Part shown: positions 43,321 through 51,217 of the stretch, one piece after another
Layout: each line of letters begins with the position of its first letter
How positions within the stretch are numbered: position 1 is the stretch's first letter
Origin: JARRQJ01 sp963810615
Lineage (GTDB): Bacteria > Pseudomonadota > Gammaproteobacteria > DRLM01
DNA length: 64,000 nucleotides
Assembly: GCA_963810615.1 (NCBI GenBank)
Contig: CAWEOA010000002.1
Location: 821,635 to 885,634 of the forward strand
Reading direction: 5' to 3'
The notes under the pieces: model-generated
Database searches by the model: none
What the model was told of the DNA's origin: nothing
The model's input: the letters and a program-made list of their open reading frames with translations, nothing else
Translations under genes and position numbers: made by a program

Positions 43321-43400
43321 GGGCTATCATTCATCATTTGTACGGTGTCGCTGAGGTCGAGTGCGGCTTTACGGGGCGTGGAGAGCCGCCCGCATAAAGA

Positions 43401-46166
43401 TCAATCGTTCATAACTTCGCCGACAAATATCTTTTTACCAAGCAAGGTTCCCAGCTCATCCGCGGGAACCGGCTTGGTAAATAAATATCCTTGGAAATAC
43501 TTACACCCGATCTCCAGAAGCAGCTTGCGTTGCGTTTCCGTCTCCACGCCTTCGGCGATAACGCCGAGATTAAGGCTTTTTGCCATCGCCACAATGGTAC
43601 GGACTATCGCATTATCACTACTATCGACGGCAATATCGCGCACAAATGATTGATCGATTTTGAGCTGCTCGAGCGGCAAGCGTTTAAGATATTGTAGCGA
43701 CGAATAGCCAGCGCCGAAATCATCCAGGGAAAAGTTTACGCCTATCTCCTTCAGGGCATTCATAAGCACAATGGTACCTTCTATATCATCCAATAGCATG
43801 CTCTCGGTGAGTTCTAGTTTTAGAAGTTTCGGGTTGATGTCATAACGCCGCATGGCCGATTGTACTTGCTCTATGAAGCCCGCCTTTCGGAATTGCTTAG
43901 AACTGACGTTTATTGCCATCATGAGGTCCCGGGTCAGGGGATCTTGGCGCCATAGTGCAAGTTGCGCGCATGCGGTCTCCAACACCCATTGCCCGATGGG
44001 TATGATTAAGCCCGTTTCTTCCGCCAGCGGAATAAATTCCGCCGGCGACACCAGACCGCGCTCGGGATGTATCCAGCGAATCAAGCCCTCAGCTCCGATT
44101 GGGCGGAACGAGCTATCCACTTGAATCTGGTAGTAGAGAGCGAATTGCCGGTCTTCAAGCGCTTGATGCAAATCACTTTCGAGGGAGGCACGGGCGCTGA
44201 TGCTGGCTTGCATTTCCGGATCGAAGAAACGCAGGTTATTTCGGCCGCCGTTCTTGGCCTGATACATGGCGATGTCGGCTTGTTTGGTCAGCTCCTCCGT
44301 CGACAGCTGATTCCCCTTGAACATGGTAATGCCGACACTGCAGCTGGAACGAAATTCCCGCGCACCGAGCTGGTAGGGCTGCCTGAGAACCTGAAGAATC
44401 TTTTCGCCCACCGTCTTTGTCTGAATCACGGCTTCCTTATAATTTTCGCTTAAATCACTCAGCAACACGACGAACTCATCGCCGCCGAGACGGGCCACGG
44501 TATCGCTCTTGCGCACCAGGGTGGTGAGACGCTTCGCGATCTGCTTCAACATCATGTCTCCCGAAAGATGACCGACTGAGTCGTTGATGGTCTTGAAGTT
44601 ATCCAAATCGATTAACAGCAAAGCCCCGTAGCGGCCGTTGCGCGCACCTAAAACCAGGATTTGAGTGAGCCTATCATCGAGCAGCCGCCGATTGGGCAGT
44701 TCGGTAAGCTGATCATAGAACGCCAGATGCTGGATCCTTTTTTCGCTTGCCTTGCGTTCGGTTATGTCGCGCGATGAATTGAACAATACCGGTGCGCCAT
44801 CAAGCTTAAGCGGAAATCCACTGATCTCCACATCGAATACCGATCCGTCCTTGCGGCGATGGCGAGCCTCGTATTGTAAACGAACGGGCTGCGCCAACTG
44901 TTTTCCAACCTCGGCCCTCGGATCGGCGTCCGTAAATTGCGCGTCCCATTGGGACAGATTCATCCCGAGCAGTTCTTCGCGGCTATAGCCCAGCATGTCG
45001 CAGAACGCGTTACTTGCTTCGATAACATTTCCGTCGCTGTCAACGATGTGAATACCATCACTGGCATTGTGCAGGATGGCCAGATTCTTCTCGCTCTCTC
45101 TTCTAAGCGCTGCTTCGATATGCTTGCGCTGAGTGACATCAATGGCGCTGGCAATTAGCCGTGTAACGTCGCCGTCTTTTTCTTTCAAGGGCGCGATATA
45201 GCTGTCCGACAAAAAGTCACTGCCGTCCTTGCGGAGATAGCGCGTTTCACTGTGCATGTGATCGACTGACCCCGCTACCAACTGCGCGTGACAATCCAGG
45301 AATGCTTCCAGGTCTTCGGCGTGGACAATATCCGCGACTGTCTTGGCCAGGATCTCCTTCATGGGGTAACCCATCATATTCAATGCGATTTGATTGGCCT
45401 GTGCGATGCGGCCGTTATTCGGATCGAAAGCAAGCATTGCCGTGGGCGAATTCTCGAACAGGGAACGGAAATTTTCCTCGGAGGTGCGCAGCTGTTGCTG
45501 CATTTCGCGGCTTAAGGTCGCCCCCATCACGGTGACCATTATCAGAAAGCCATAAGGTCCCAGTGCAATGAAGTGGATGACGGAAAGTCGAACGAGTAAG
45601 CCCTCAACTCCGCATAGCACGAATAGGACGGTTGCAAACAACATCCACGCTGCCGTACGGCGACCGGAGCGACGGTAATAGTCGCTCAGAGCATAAATTG
45701 CGTAGCCGAAGATTGCGACAACTGTTGCAATCGCGATGTGTGCCCAGGGACTGTTATGGCCGTCCCCGCGCGTCACCACTTCTCCCCAGGGCAACTGCAG
45801 TTTGTAAATGCCGTCGAAGCGGTCATATTGCAGCGTGTAAGTTTGTGTTAGATTGACCACGAACAACACGGCCATGAGAAGCGTCGCCCCCATTAGCACG
45901 GGCAAAGCCCGTCTTCCCGTGTACTCGGCGATGAACCATAGAAACAACGTCATCAGCACCAGGGCGGCAGCAACGTTATCCCTAAGAGACTGAATAAACT
46001 CGGCGTCATCTGCGGCATGCAGAATTCTCGCGCAATAAATCACGAACAGTATTATTGACAGGCACATGCCGGAAAATAACAAATGACTTGAGCGCTTGGC
46101 CGAACTCGCCGCAAAGACCCAATGTTGGATCATTCCATAGACAACAATCCCCACCAGCACATACAA
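43401..46166 (-). CDS. Membrane PAS-GGDEF-EAL c-di-GMP protein
   Basis: About 921 aa. N-terminal membrane sensor with six or seven helices (1-220), two PAS domains (about 235-350 and 370-480), GGDEF (about 495-660, active-site GGDEF preceded by the I-site RKSD), and EAL (about 675-910) with EGL in place of EAL, NVSSKQF, ELTES, DDFGAGYSS, KIDQSFV and AEGVET. Both catalytic centres look able to work; EGL variants can be active. Start uncertain: the frame opens at TTG 46166, and the AGGAG lies about 28 nt further upstream with no standard start at good spacing. Monocistronic. Confidence 0.93.
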   Translation of the reverse strand: MYVLVGIVVYGMIQHWVFAASSAKRSSHLLFSGMCLSIILFVIYCARILHAADDAEFIQSLRDNVAAALVLMTLFLWFIAEYTGRRALPVLMGATLLMAVLFVVNLTQTYTLQYDRFDGIYKLQLPWGEVVTRGDGHNSPWAHIAIATVVAIFGYAIYALSDYYRRSGRRTAAWMLFATVLFVLCGVEGLLVRLSVIHFIALGPYGFLIMVTVMGATLSREMQQQLRTSEENFRSLFENSPTAMLAFDPNNGRIAQANQIALNMMGYPMKEILAKTVADIVHAEDLEAFLDCHAQLVAGSVDHMHSETRYLRKDGSDFLSDSYIAPLKEKDGDVTRLIASAIDVTQRKHIEAALRRESEKNLAILHNASDGIHIVDSDGNVIEASNAFCDMLGYSREELLGMNLSQWDAQFTDADPRAEVGKQLAQPVRLQYEARHRRKDGSVFDVEISGFPLKLDGAPVLFNSSRDITERKASEKRIQHLAFYDQLTELPNRRLLDDRLTQILVLGARNGRYGALLLIDLDNFKTINDSVGHLSGDMMLKQIAKRLTTLVRKSDTVARLGGDEFVVLLSDLSENYKEAVIQTKTVGEKILQVLRQPYQLGAREFRSSCSVGITMFKGNQLSTEELTKQADIAMYQAKNGGRNNLRFFDPEMQASISARASLESDLHQALEDRQFALYYQIQVDSSFRPIGAEGLIRWIHPERGLVSPAEFIPLAEETGLIIPIGQWVLETACAQLALWRQDPLTRDLMMAINVSSKQFRKAGFIEQVQSAMRRYDINPKLLKLELTESMLLDDIEGTIVLMNALKEIGVNFSLDDFGAGYSSLQYLKRLPLEQLKIDQSFVRDIAVDSSDNAIVRTIVAMAKSLNLGVIAEGVETETQRKLLLEIGCKYFQGYLFTKPVPADELGTLLGKKIFVGEVMND

Positions 46167-46458
46167 ACTTGGGATTATGATTTCGATTAGAGACTCCTTT
46201 TTCTAATTATCAATAGCTCCAGGACTTCGTCATATTCGGCAAGGTAACGATGTATCCCTTAATCCAATTACGGTTTCCATCTAAATCGACCCAAAGAAAG
46301 TAATCTTGATTTTAACGAATATTGGCGGCCTACGGACGGCAGCCGTGGAGTTCTACAACTGGATTTTTGAGCTGCCGATTGAAAAATTTGGGCAGGAATT
46401 ACCATCTACAATGATCAATCGGACCACGCTGTGAACCAACCTCAGCTTGGTAACCGCC
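46167..46458. other. Gap between yebC-like and GGDEF-EAL genes
   Basis: No gene supported. AT-rich near 46200-46320, likely promoter of the GGDEF-EAL gene. Confidence 0.35.
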
Positions 46459-47166
46459 TTAACCGGCCAGCCCCACATAGACGTTTTGCACATCATCATC
46501 CGCATCGATGGTTTCGAGGAAGGCCTCGACTTCCTCGCGTTCCGCTTCGCCCAGCGTCACCGGGTTTTTGGGGCGATAACCCAGTCCGGCGGACTGCACG
46601 GCAAACCCATGGGTCGGTAAGGCGCGGGATACCGCGTCCAGCTCGGAAGATTCGGTGAGGAATAGCGTCGCCCCCTCTTCGCCGGGTTCCAGATCGCTGG
46701 CGCCGGCCTCAATGGCGGCCAGCTCCGGGTCGGCGTCCGCGGTTTCTGGCGTAGCCTCGATCATGCCGAGGTAATCGAAGTCCCAGGATACCGAGCCCAG
46801 GGCACCCAGTTGTCCTTGTCCCTTGCGGAATATCACCCGAATATTGGAAGCGGTGCGGTTGGCATTGTCGGTCAGGCACTCGACGATCACGGGCACCCGG
46901 TGGGGCGCAAAACCCTCATAGGTGAGTTTTTCGTAGCTGACCCCTTCGTCCAGCAGGCCGGCGCCCTTCTTGATCGCACGCTCGAGGGTGTCCTTGGGCA
47001 TGGAGGCCTTCTTGGCCTGCTCCACCGCCAGACGCAGGCGCGGATTCATATGCGGATCGGCGCCGTTGCGCGCCGCGACCATGATCTCCTTGGCGAGCTT
47101 GGTGAAGATACGGCCCTTGGCATTGGCCGCGGCCTCTTTGCCTTTTGCTTTCCACTGTGCGCCCAT
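46459..47166 (-). CDS. YebC/PmpR-family protein
   Basis: 235 aa from the ATG at 47166 (GGAG upstream; a longer frame opens at 47259). MGAQWKAKGKEAAANAKGRIF and KLAKEIMVAARNGADP, NPRLRLAVEQAKKASMPKDTLERAIKKG, YEGFAPHRVPVIVECLTDNANRT and the acidic end DADDDVQNVYVGL are standard YebC/TACO1 family segments, here closer to the YeeN-like group. Family members bind DNA or ribosomes/mRNA. The gene stands next to a MoaD-like gene whose stop is about 90 nt away. Confidence 0.93.
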   Translation of the reverse strand: MGAQWKAKGKEAAANAKGRIFTKLAKEIMVAARNGADPHMNPRLRLAVEQAKKASMPKDTLERAIKKGAGLLDEGVSYEKLTYEGFAPHRVPVIVECLTDNANRTASNIRVIFRKGQGQLGALGSVSWDFDYLGMIEATPETADADPELAAIEAGASDLEPGEEGATLFLTESSELDAVSRALPTHGFAVQSAGLGYRPKNPVTLGEAEREEVEAFLETIDADDDVQNVYVGLAG

Positions 47167-47255
47167 AGCCTGTCTCCCGAACCCTGTGCTGAACGCGGCC
47201 ACTATAGAGAGAATCAAATTGCACTGGCAAGGGGAAAATCTTAAGAAATCGACCC

Positions 47256-47513
47256 TCACCCGCCGCTCAGGGCCTGGATGATCTGCACGCTGTCGTTTGC
47301 GCGTAGGGGGCGGGTGATATCGAACACCTGCTCTCCGTTGACGAAAAAGCGCATGTGCGCCCGCATCCTGTCCTGTTCGTCGATGACGCGAAAGCGCAGG
47401 CCGGGGTATTGGCGGTCGAGGTCGGCAAGCAGTTCGGTGAGATTTGTTCCGGCGGCTTCGACTTCCCGTTGTTGGGTATAGGAGAGCAGCGGGCCGGGGA
47501 TTAGAACTTTCAT
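47256..47513 (-). CDS. MoaD/ThiS-like small ubiquitin-fold protein
   Basis: 85 aa ending in ALSGG, the C-terminal Gly-Gly used for adenylation and thiocarboxylation by E1-like enzymes. Beta-grasp pattern: MKVLIPGPLLSY, ELLADLDRQYPGLRF, HMRFFVNGEQVFDI, NDSVQIIQALSGG. No MoeB/ThiF-type E1 or other molybdopterin or thiamine gene is in the window. It follows the BNR-repeat gene after about 190 nt, and this pairing recurs in other genomes as I recall, so the two may act together. Confidence 0.9.
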   Translation of the reverse strand: MKVLIPGPLLSYTQQREVEAAGTNLTELLADLDRQYPGLRFRVIDEQDRMRAHMRFFVNGEQVFDITRPLRANDSVQIIQALSGG

Positions 47514-47575
47514 GGTCTCAATCTTCCTGCGAGGAAATCCGGCTGTGTAGAGGCGGCGTCATCCTTAACACCTGG

Positions 47576-47632
47576 CTCCTTCTCCCTCAGGGACCTCGGT
47601 CCCCGGATGGGTAGAAGGGAGGGATGAGGGGG
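47576..47632. repeat. Dispersed palindromic block, related copy
   Basis: CTCCTTCTCCCTCAGGGAC...GGGATGAGGGGG: same C/G-rich type as 2022-2054 but more diverged. Confidence 0.45.
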
Positions 47633-47652
47633 ATATAAATTCATACTTTTAC

Positions 47653-47689
47653 TCCCTTCACCCTGGCCCTCTCCCGGAGGGAGAGGGGA
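47653..47689. repeat. Dispersed palindromic block, copy 2
   Basis: CCCTGGCCCTCTCCCGGAGGGAGAGGGG type palindrome in pieces: CCCTCTCCC-GG-AGGGAGAGG. Sits directly after the BNR-repeat gene stop, where it may act as a hairpin terminator. Confidence 0.6.
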
Positions 47690-47704
47690 TTTTTGAAGAT
47701 GGTT

Positions 47705-48913
47705 TCATGGTAGCTCGGTGGCTTCTACCGCATAGATTTCGGGGAGGTGTTGGGCGAGACAGGTCCAGCGTTGGCCTTCGTCGCGGCTCATCCACAGTTC
47801 GCCGCTGGTGGTGCCGAAGTACAGACCCACGGGGTCAAGGGCGTCGGCGCTCATGGCCTGGCGTTTGACCGTCCACCACGCCTGACTCTGGGGCAAACCA
47901 TTGTCCAGCCGCTGCCAGCTCTTGCCGCCGTTGCGGGTGACGTAGGCGGCGGGTTTACCGGCCGGACTGGTACGCGGCCACACCATGGTGCCGTCCATGG
48001 GGAATACCCAGGCGGTGTCCGCATCGCGCGGGTGTACCACCATGGGAAAACCGATGTCGCCGATCCTCTTGGGCATTTTCCTACCGATGCGTGTCCACTC
48101 CTTCGATGGTCGGTCGATACGGTAGATACCGCAGTGATTCTGTTGATAGAGGCGGTCCGGGTTGCTGGGACAGAACCGTACGCAATGGGGATCGTGGAAG
48201 GCGATATTGGCCGGGTCGAACATCTCGACCACTTCCATGCCCTTCACCAACGGCGCGAAGGTTTTGCCGCCATCCAGCGATTCGTGCACGCCGCCGCCCG
48301 ACATGGCGAAGTAGAGGTGGGCGGGATCGCGCGGATCGACGATGATGGAATGCATCTTCGGCCCATCCGGCGTGCCGTCCTGGGCGCTGCCCATCCATTG
48401 CCGGTATTGGGGATCGTCATTAACGACGGAGAACGGCTGCCAGGTATCGCCGCCGTCTTCGGAACGGAACAAACCCTGCGGTGAAGTTCCCGCGTACCAG
48501 ACATTGGGCTCGTTGGCGTGACAGGGTGTCAGCCAGAAAGTATGGTCCACCGTACGCGCCTTCGCATCGTTAGGCGATTTCGCAAAGGCGGGCGGCTGGC
48601 TGGCTTCTTTCCAGCTGCGGCCACGATTGGTGGAACGAAAGATCGTCGGACCGAGATGACCGGTCTTGGCCGCCGCCAGCAACGTGCGCCCATCGCGCGG
48701 ATCAAGCACCATATGATTGACGATGTGACCGAGGAAGTGCGGTCCGTCGACGCGCCAGGTTCTGCGGCGCGTATCGCCGTGAAACAGCCACGCGCCCTTG
48801 CGCGTGGCGACCAGCACCACCACCCGTCGCGCCGGGCGTTTGCCGGTGCCGGGTTTATTGCTAATAGTTGATGTCCGTTTGCGAGATGCCGACTTCTTGC
48901 TTGTGCCTGCCAT
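47705..48913 (-). CDS. BNR/sialidase-like repeat protein (VPS10-like beta-propeller)
   Basis: 402 aa from the ATG at 48913 (GGGGAG upstream). A basic low-complexity N-terminus (KKSASRKRTSTISNKPGTG) leads to a propeller built of Asp-box motifs: STNRGRSWKE, SEDGGDTWQP, SLDGGKTFAP, RNGGKSWQRL, SRDEGQRWT. The Asp boxes are structural; sialidase catalytic residues were not found, so it is unlikely to be an enzyme of that type. Followed by the MoaD-like gene. Confidence 0.85.
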   Translation of the reverse strand: MAGTSKKSASRKRTSTISNKPGTGKRPARRVVVLVATRKGAWLFHGDTRRRTWRVDGPHFLGHIVNHMVLDPRDGRTLLAAAKTGHLGPTIFRSTNRGRSWKEASQPPAFAKSPNDAKARTVDHTFWLTPCHANEPNVWYAGTSPQGLFRSEDGGDTWQPFSVVNDDPQYRQWMGSAQDGTPDGPKMHSIIVDPRDPAHLYFAMSGGGVHESLDGGKTFAPLVKGMEVVEMFDPANIAFHDPHCVRFCPSNPDRLYQQNHCGIYRIDRPSKEWTRIGRKMPKRIGDIGFPMVVHPRDADTAWVFPMDGTMVWPRTSPAGKPAAYVTRNGGKSWQRLDNGLPQSQAWWTVKRQAMSADALDPVGLYFGTTSGELWMSRDEGQRWTCLAQHLPEIYAVEATELP

Positions 48914-49179
48914 AATCACTCCCCTCCGCGATATGCCCTGCCACACGATCATGCCATAAGATAGTCGGATCAGGCTCTCCAAAATCGACAGTGGATACCG
49001 CCGACTTTTCGGCAATTATTTGACATCGTCTATGCTTTGTCTATGGCAGGATGTGAGCGATCGTCGTGACGAAAGCCGGCTGAATTTATTGCTGCTTTTC
49101 AGAACATTGCCTATGGCCCATACTCGGGCATCGCCAGCGACGTAGATCGCAACGGGGATATGGGACTCACAGGGAGGAC

Positions 49180-49344
49180 ATGGTGCGCACAACCGCGCCG
49201 CAAAGATTCATCTACGAGCAGATCCATATCGATGCCGCGCGCAACTCCAGTGACGACTTCAATCTGTTTCATGATAAGAATAAATGGCAACGCATCCGCG
49301 ACAACCTTTCGGCGGAGATAAGGGGCTGGGCGCATCAACGGTAG
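49180..49344 (+). pseudogene. Truncated hot-dog (MaoC/thioesterase-like) gene fragment
   Basis: 54 codons from the ATG at 49180 with AGGGAGG upstream: FIYEQIHIDAARNSSDDFNL and FHDKNKWQRIRDN are the conserved start of a family of acyl-dehydratase-like hot-dog proteins. A single-base shift after RDN puts NPFGG, the expected next residues, in another frame, after which the reading soon breaks down. Taken as a remnant. Downstream, a short frame containing IPLFWAEITMTPLDEI may be a further fragment. Confidence 0.6.
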
Positions 49345-49503
49345 CCCAGCATCGTCATCACTGCCTGGGCATGGTAGGCGATGCATCCCCTTGTTCTGGG
49401 CCGAGATCACCATGACCCCGCTGGATGAAATCATAGGGGTGATGCGCAAAATTCCTCGGCGTAAAAATATTGTTCTATTCGGCAACGCAGATCAATTCGC
49501 TAC

Positions 49504-49563
49504 TGTCATTTCGAGCGTCAGCGAGAGAAAATATAATATTTCTCGCTGATGCTCGAAATGACA
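49504..49563. repeat. MITE-like inverted repeat, copy 3
   Basis: Arms at 49504-49530 and 49538-49563 around a 7-nt centre; the middle part reads GCGTCAGC against GCTGATGC in the other arm. Same outer TGTCATTTCGA and inner GAGAAA as copies 1 and 2. Confidence 0.85.
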
Positions 49564-49592
49564 AATCAATTTAAGCTATCTCAGTTTTAAAA

Positions 49593-49626
49593 TCCCCTCA
49601 CCCGCCCCTCTCCCGAAGGGAGGAGC
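49593..49626. repeat. Dispersed palindromic block, copy 3
   Basis: CCCCTCACCCGCCCCTCTCCCGAAGGGAGG type block (in pieces: CCCCTCACCC, CCCTCTCCC, GAAGGGAGG). Adjacent to MITE-like copy 3. Confidence 0.55.
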
Positions 49627-49676
49627 GAAGCGAAGGGTGCGTGTTTATGTGCAGACATGAACGTAGCAGGCTAATG

Positions 49677-50072
49677 TTACCGACGGAATATGCGGTCCAC
49701 ACTCCAAGGACCGCCGCCGGCCGCGGCCAGATAGAGAAAGATAAAACAGTACAGAACGGCGGGCTCGCCGTGATTGAGTGCCGGCCAGAAGCCTTGCGGT
49801 GCGTGCGCCATGAAATACGCGAACGCCATTTCGCCCGACAGGATGAATGAGACCGGCTGGGTAAACAGGCCGACCAGGATTAAAAAGCCGCCGACCACTT
49901 CCAGGGTTCCGGCCAAGCCCATCAACGACAACAGCGGAATATCTCCAATGGGTGAGGGAAAACCGAACAGCTTCATCGTGCCGTGTTCCATGAATAAAAA
50001 TCCGGTTATTATGCGCAGCACACTCAGCAAGTGCGGCACCCAACCGGCACACCAGCTACTCATTTTGGTCAT
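49677..50072 (-). CDS. DoxX-family membrane protein
   Basis: 131 aa, four hydrophobic helices; opens LLSVLRIITGFLFMEHGTMKLFGFP and has GTLEVVGGFLILVGLFTQ, both typical of DoxX/DoxD-like proteins. Members take part in quinone-linked oxidations or have unknown function. Ends in WSVDRIFRR. Separate transcript from RarD upstream by about 110 nt. Confidence 0.92.
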   Translation of the reverse strand: MTKMSSWCAGWVPHLLSVLRIITGFLFMEHGTMKLFGFPSPIGDIPLLSLMGLAGTLEVVGGFLILVGLFTQPVSFILSGEMAFAYFMAHAPQGFWPALNHGEPAVLYCFIFLYLAAAGGGPWSVDRIFRR

Positions 50073-50181
50073 ATAGCCTCCTAAGCGGCAAGCGCAAAAT
50101 AATTTTCGAACAACTTCATATTAGCACGTAAAAAATATGACGAAGTTCGAGAGTTCTTAAAGATATGCAAAGGAACGATGG

Positions 50182-51069
50182 CTATGTCTCCGTCGCCAGC
50201 GCCTGCGCGCGACCGGTGATGAACCCTTCGAGCGCGAAGATTATTAGCGCCGACCAGATCAGGCCGAAGCCGCCGAGCTGGGCGTAGGTGAACGGCTCCT
50301 TGTACACGACCGTACCCAGAATGAATTGCAGGGTCGGGGCGATGTACTGCAGGATTCCCAGTTGCCAGAGCGGAATGCGTTGCGAGGCCGAGGCGAACAA
50401 GAGTAAGGGAATCGCCGTCGCCACACCGGACCCGACCAGCAGCACATCCACAAGCACGCCGCCGTGCACGAAGCTGCCCAGGCCGACTGCATTGCAATAA
50501 ACCAAATACAGCAGCGCCGGCATAAACAGGATGGCCGTCTCCAGAGTCAGGCCATTGAGCGAGCGTAGCGGTGCGGTCTTTTTTACCAGCCCGTATACAC
50601 CGAAGGAAAGCGCCAGGGTTATGGCTATCCACGGAAAGCGTCCATAGGCGAGTGTCAGAGACAGCACGCCCGCTGCCACCAAGCCGATGGACAACCACTG
50701 CCAGAGGCGCAGGCGTTCGCGCAGGAATATCACGCCCATGACGACATTGACGATGGGTGAGAGAAAATAGCCCAGACTGACTTCGACGATAAAATTGGCA
50801 TTGATGGCCCAGACAAAGACCAGCCAGTTGATGCCGATCAGGATCGCCGCGACCAGATAGATCAGGATGACGCGCGGGCTGCGTGTCTGGGCACGGAAGG
50901 CTGACCACTGCCGGGTGAGCAGCAGTATGGCGATCAGCATGAGGCATGACCAGATAATGCGATGGCCGATCACTTGCAGCGCCGGAATCTCGCGCAGCCA
51001 CTTGAAGTACACGGGGAAGAACCCCCAGCACAGGTAAGCGCCAATAGCGTGCCAGGTTCCTTTGTTCAT
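50182..51069 (-). CDS. rarD: EamA-family transporter RarD
   Basis: 295 aa, ten predicted membrane helices in two EamA repeats. GTWHAIGAYLCWGFFPVYFKWL, VIGHRIIWS, INWLVFVWAINAN and LGYFLSPIVNVVMGVIFLRERL are the standard RarD segments. The cargo is unknown (annotated in places as chloramphenicol sensitivity). Single gene. Confidence 0.96.
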   Translation of the reverse strand: MNKGTWHAIGAYLCWGFFPVYFKWLREIPALQVIGHRIIWSCLMLIAILLLTRQWSAFRAQTRSPRVILIYLVAAILIGINWLVFVWAINANFIVEVSLGYFLSPIVNVVMGVIFLRERLRLWQWLSIGLVAAGVLSLTLAYGRFPWIAITLALSFGVYGLVKKTAPLRSLNGLTLETAILFMPALLYLVYCNAVGLGSFVHGGVLVDVLLVGSGVATAIPLLLFASASQRIPLWQLGILQYIAPTLQFILGTVVYKEPFTYAQLGGFGLIWSALIIFALEGFITGRAQALATET

Positions 51070-51217
51070 GGATCGCTTTCGTATAGTGCAGCACAGGCGG
51101 GAATAGCTGCCCGGGAATCATTCGGGTGGCATGCTCCGCCGACTCCCGGCCTTTTCGATTCCGTGCTTAGACGTGCGGCAAGCTGGAGGGCGGCATCAAG
51201 GACAAGGGGATATCATA

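Larger units (their letters stand above)
49345..49676. other. Gap with decayed coding remnants and repeats
   Basis: Contains degenerate coding traces to about 49480, MITE-like copy 3 (49504-49563) and a palindromic block (49593-49626). No intact gene. Confidence 0.5.

Noticed and set aside
49111..49485. 124-aa minus-strand ORF
   Set aside because: It lies opposite the hot-dog gene remnant and has no domain features.
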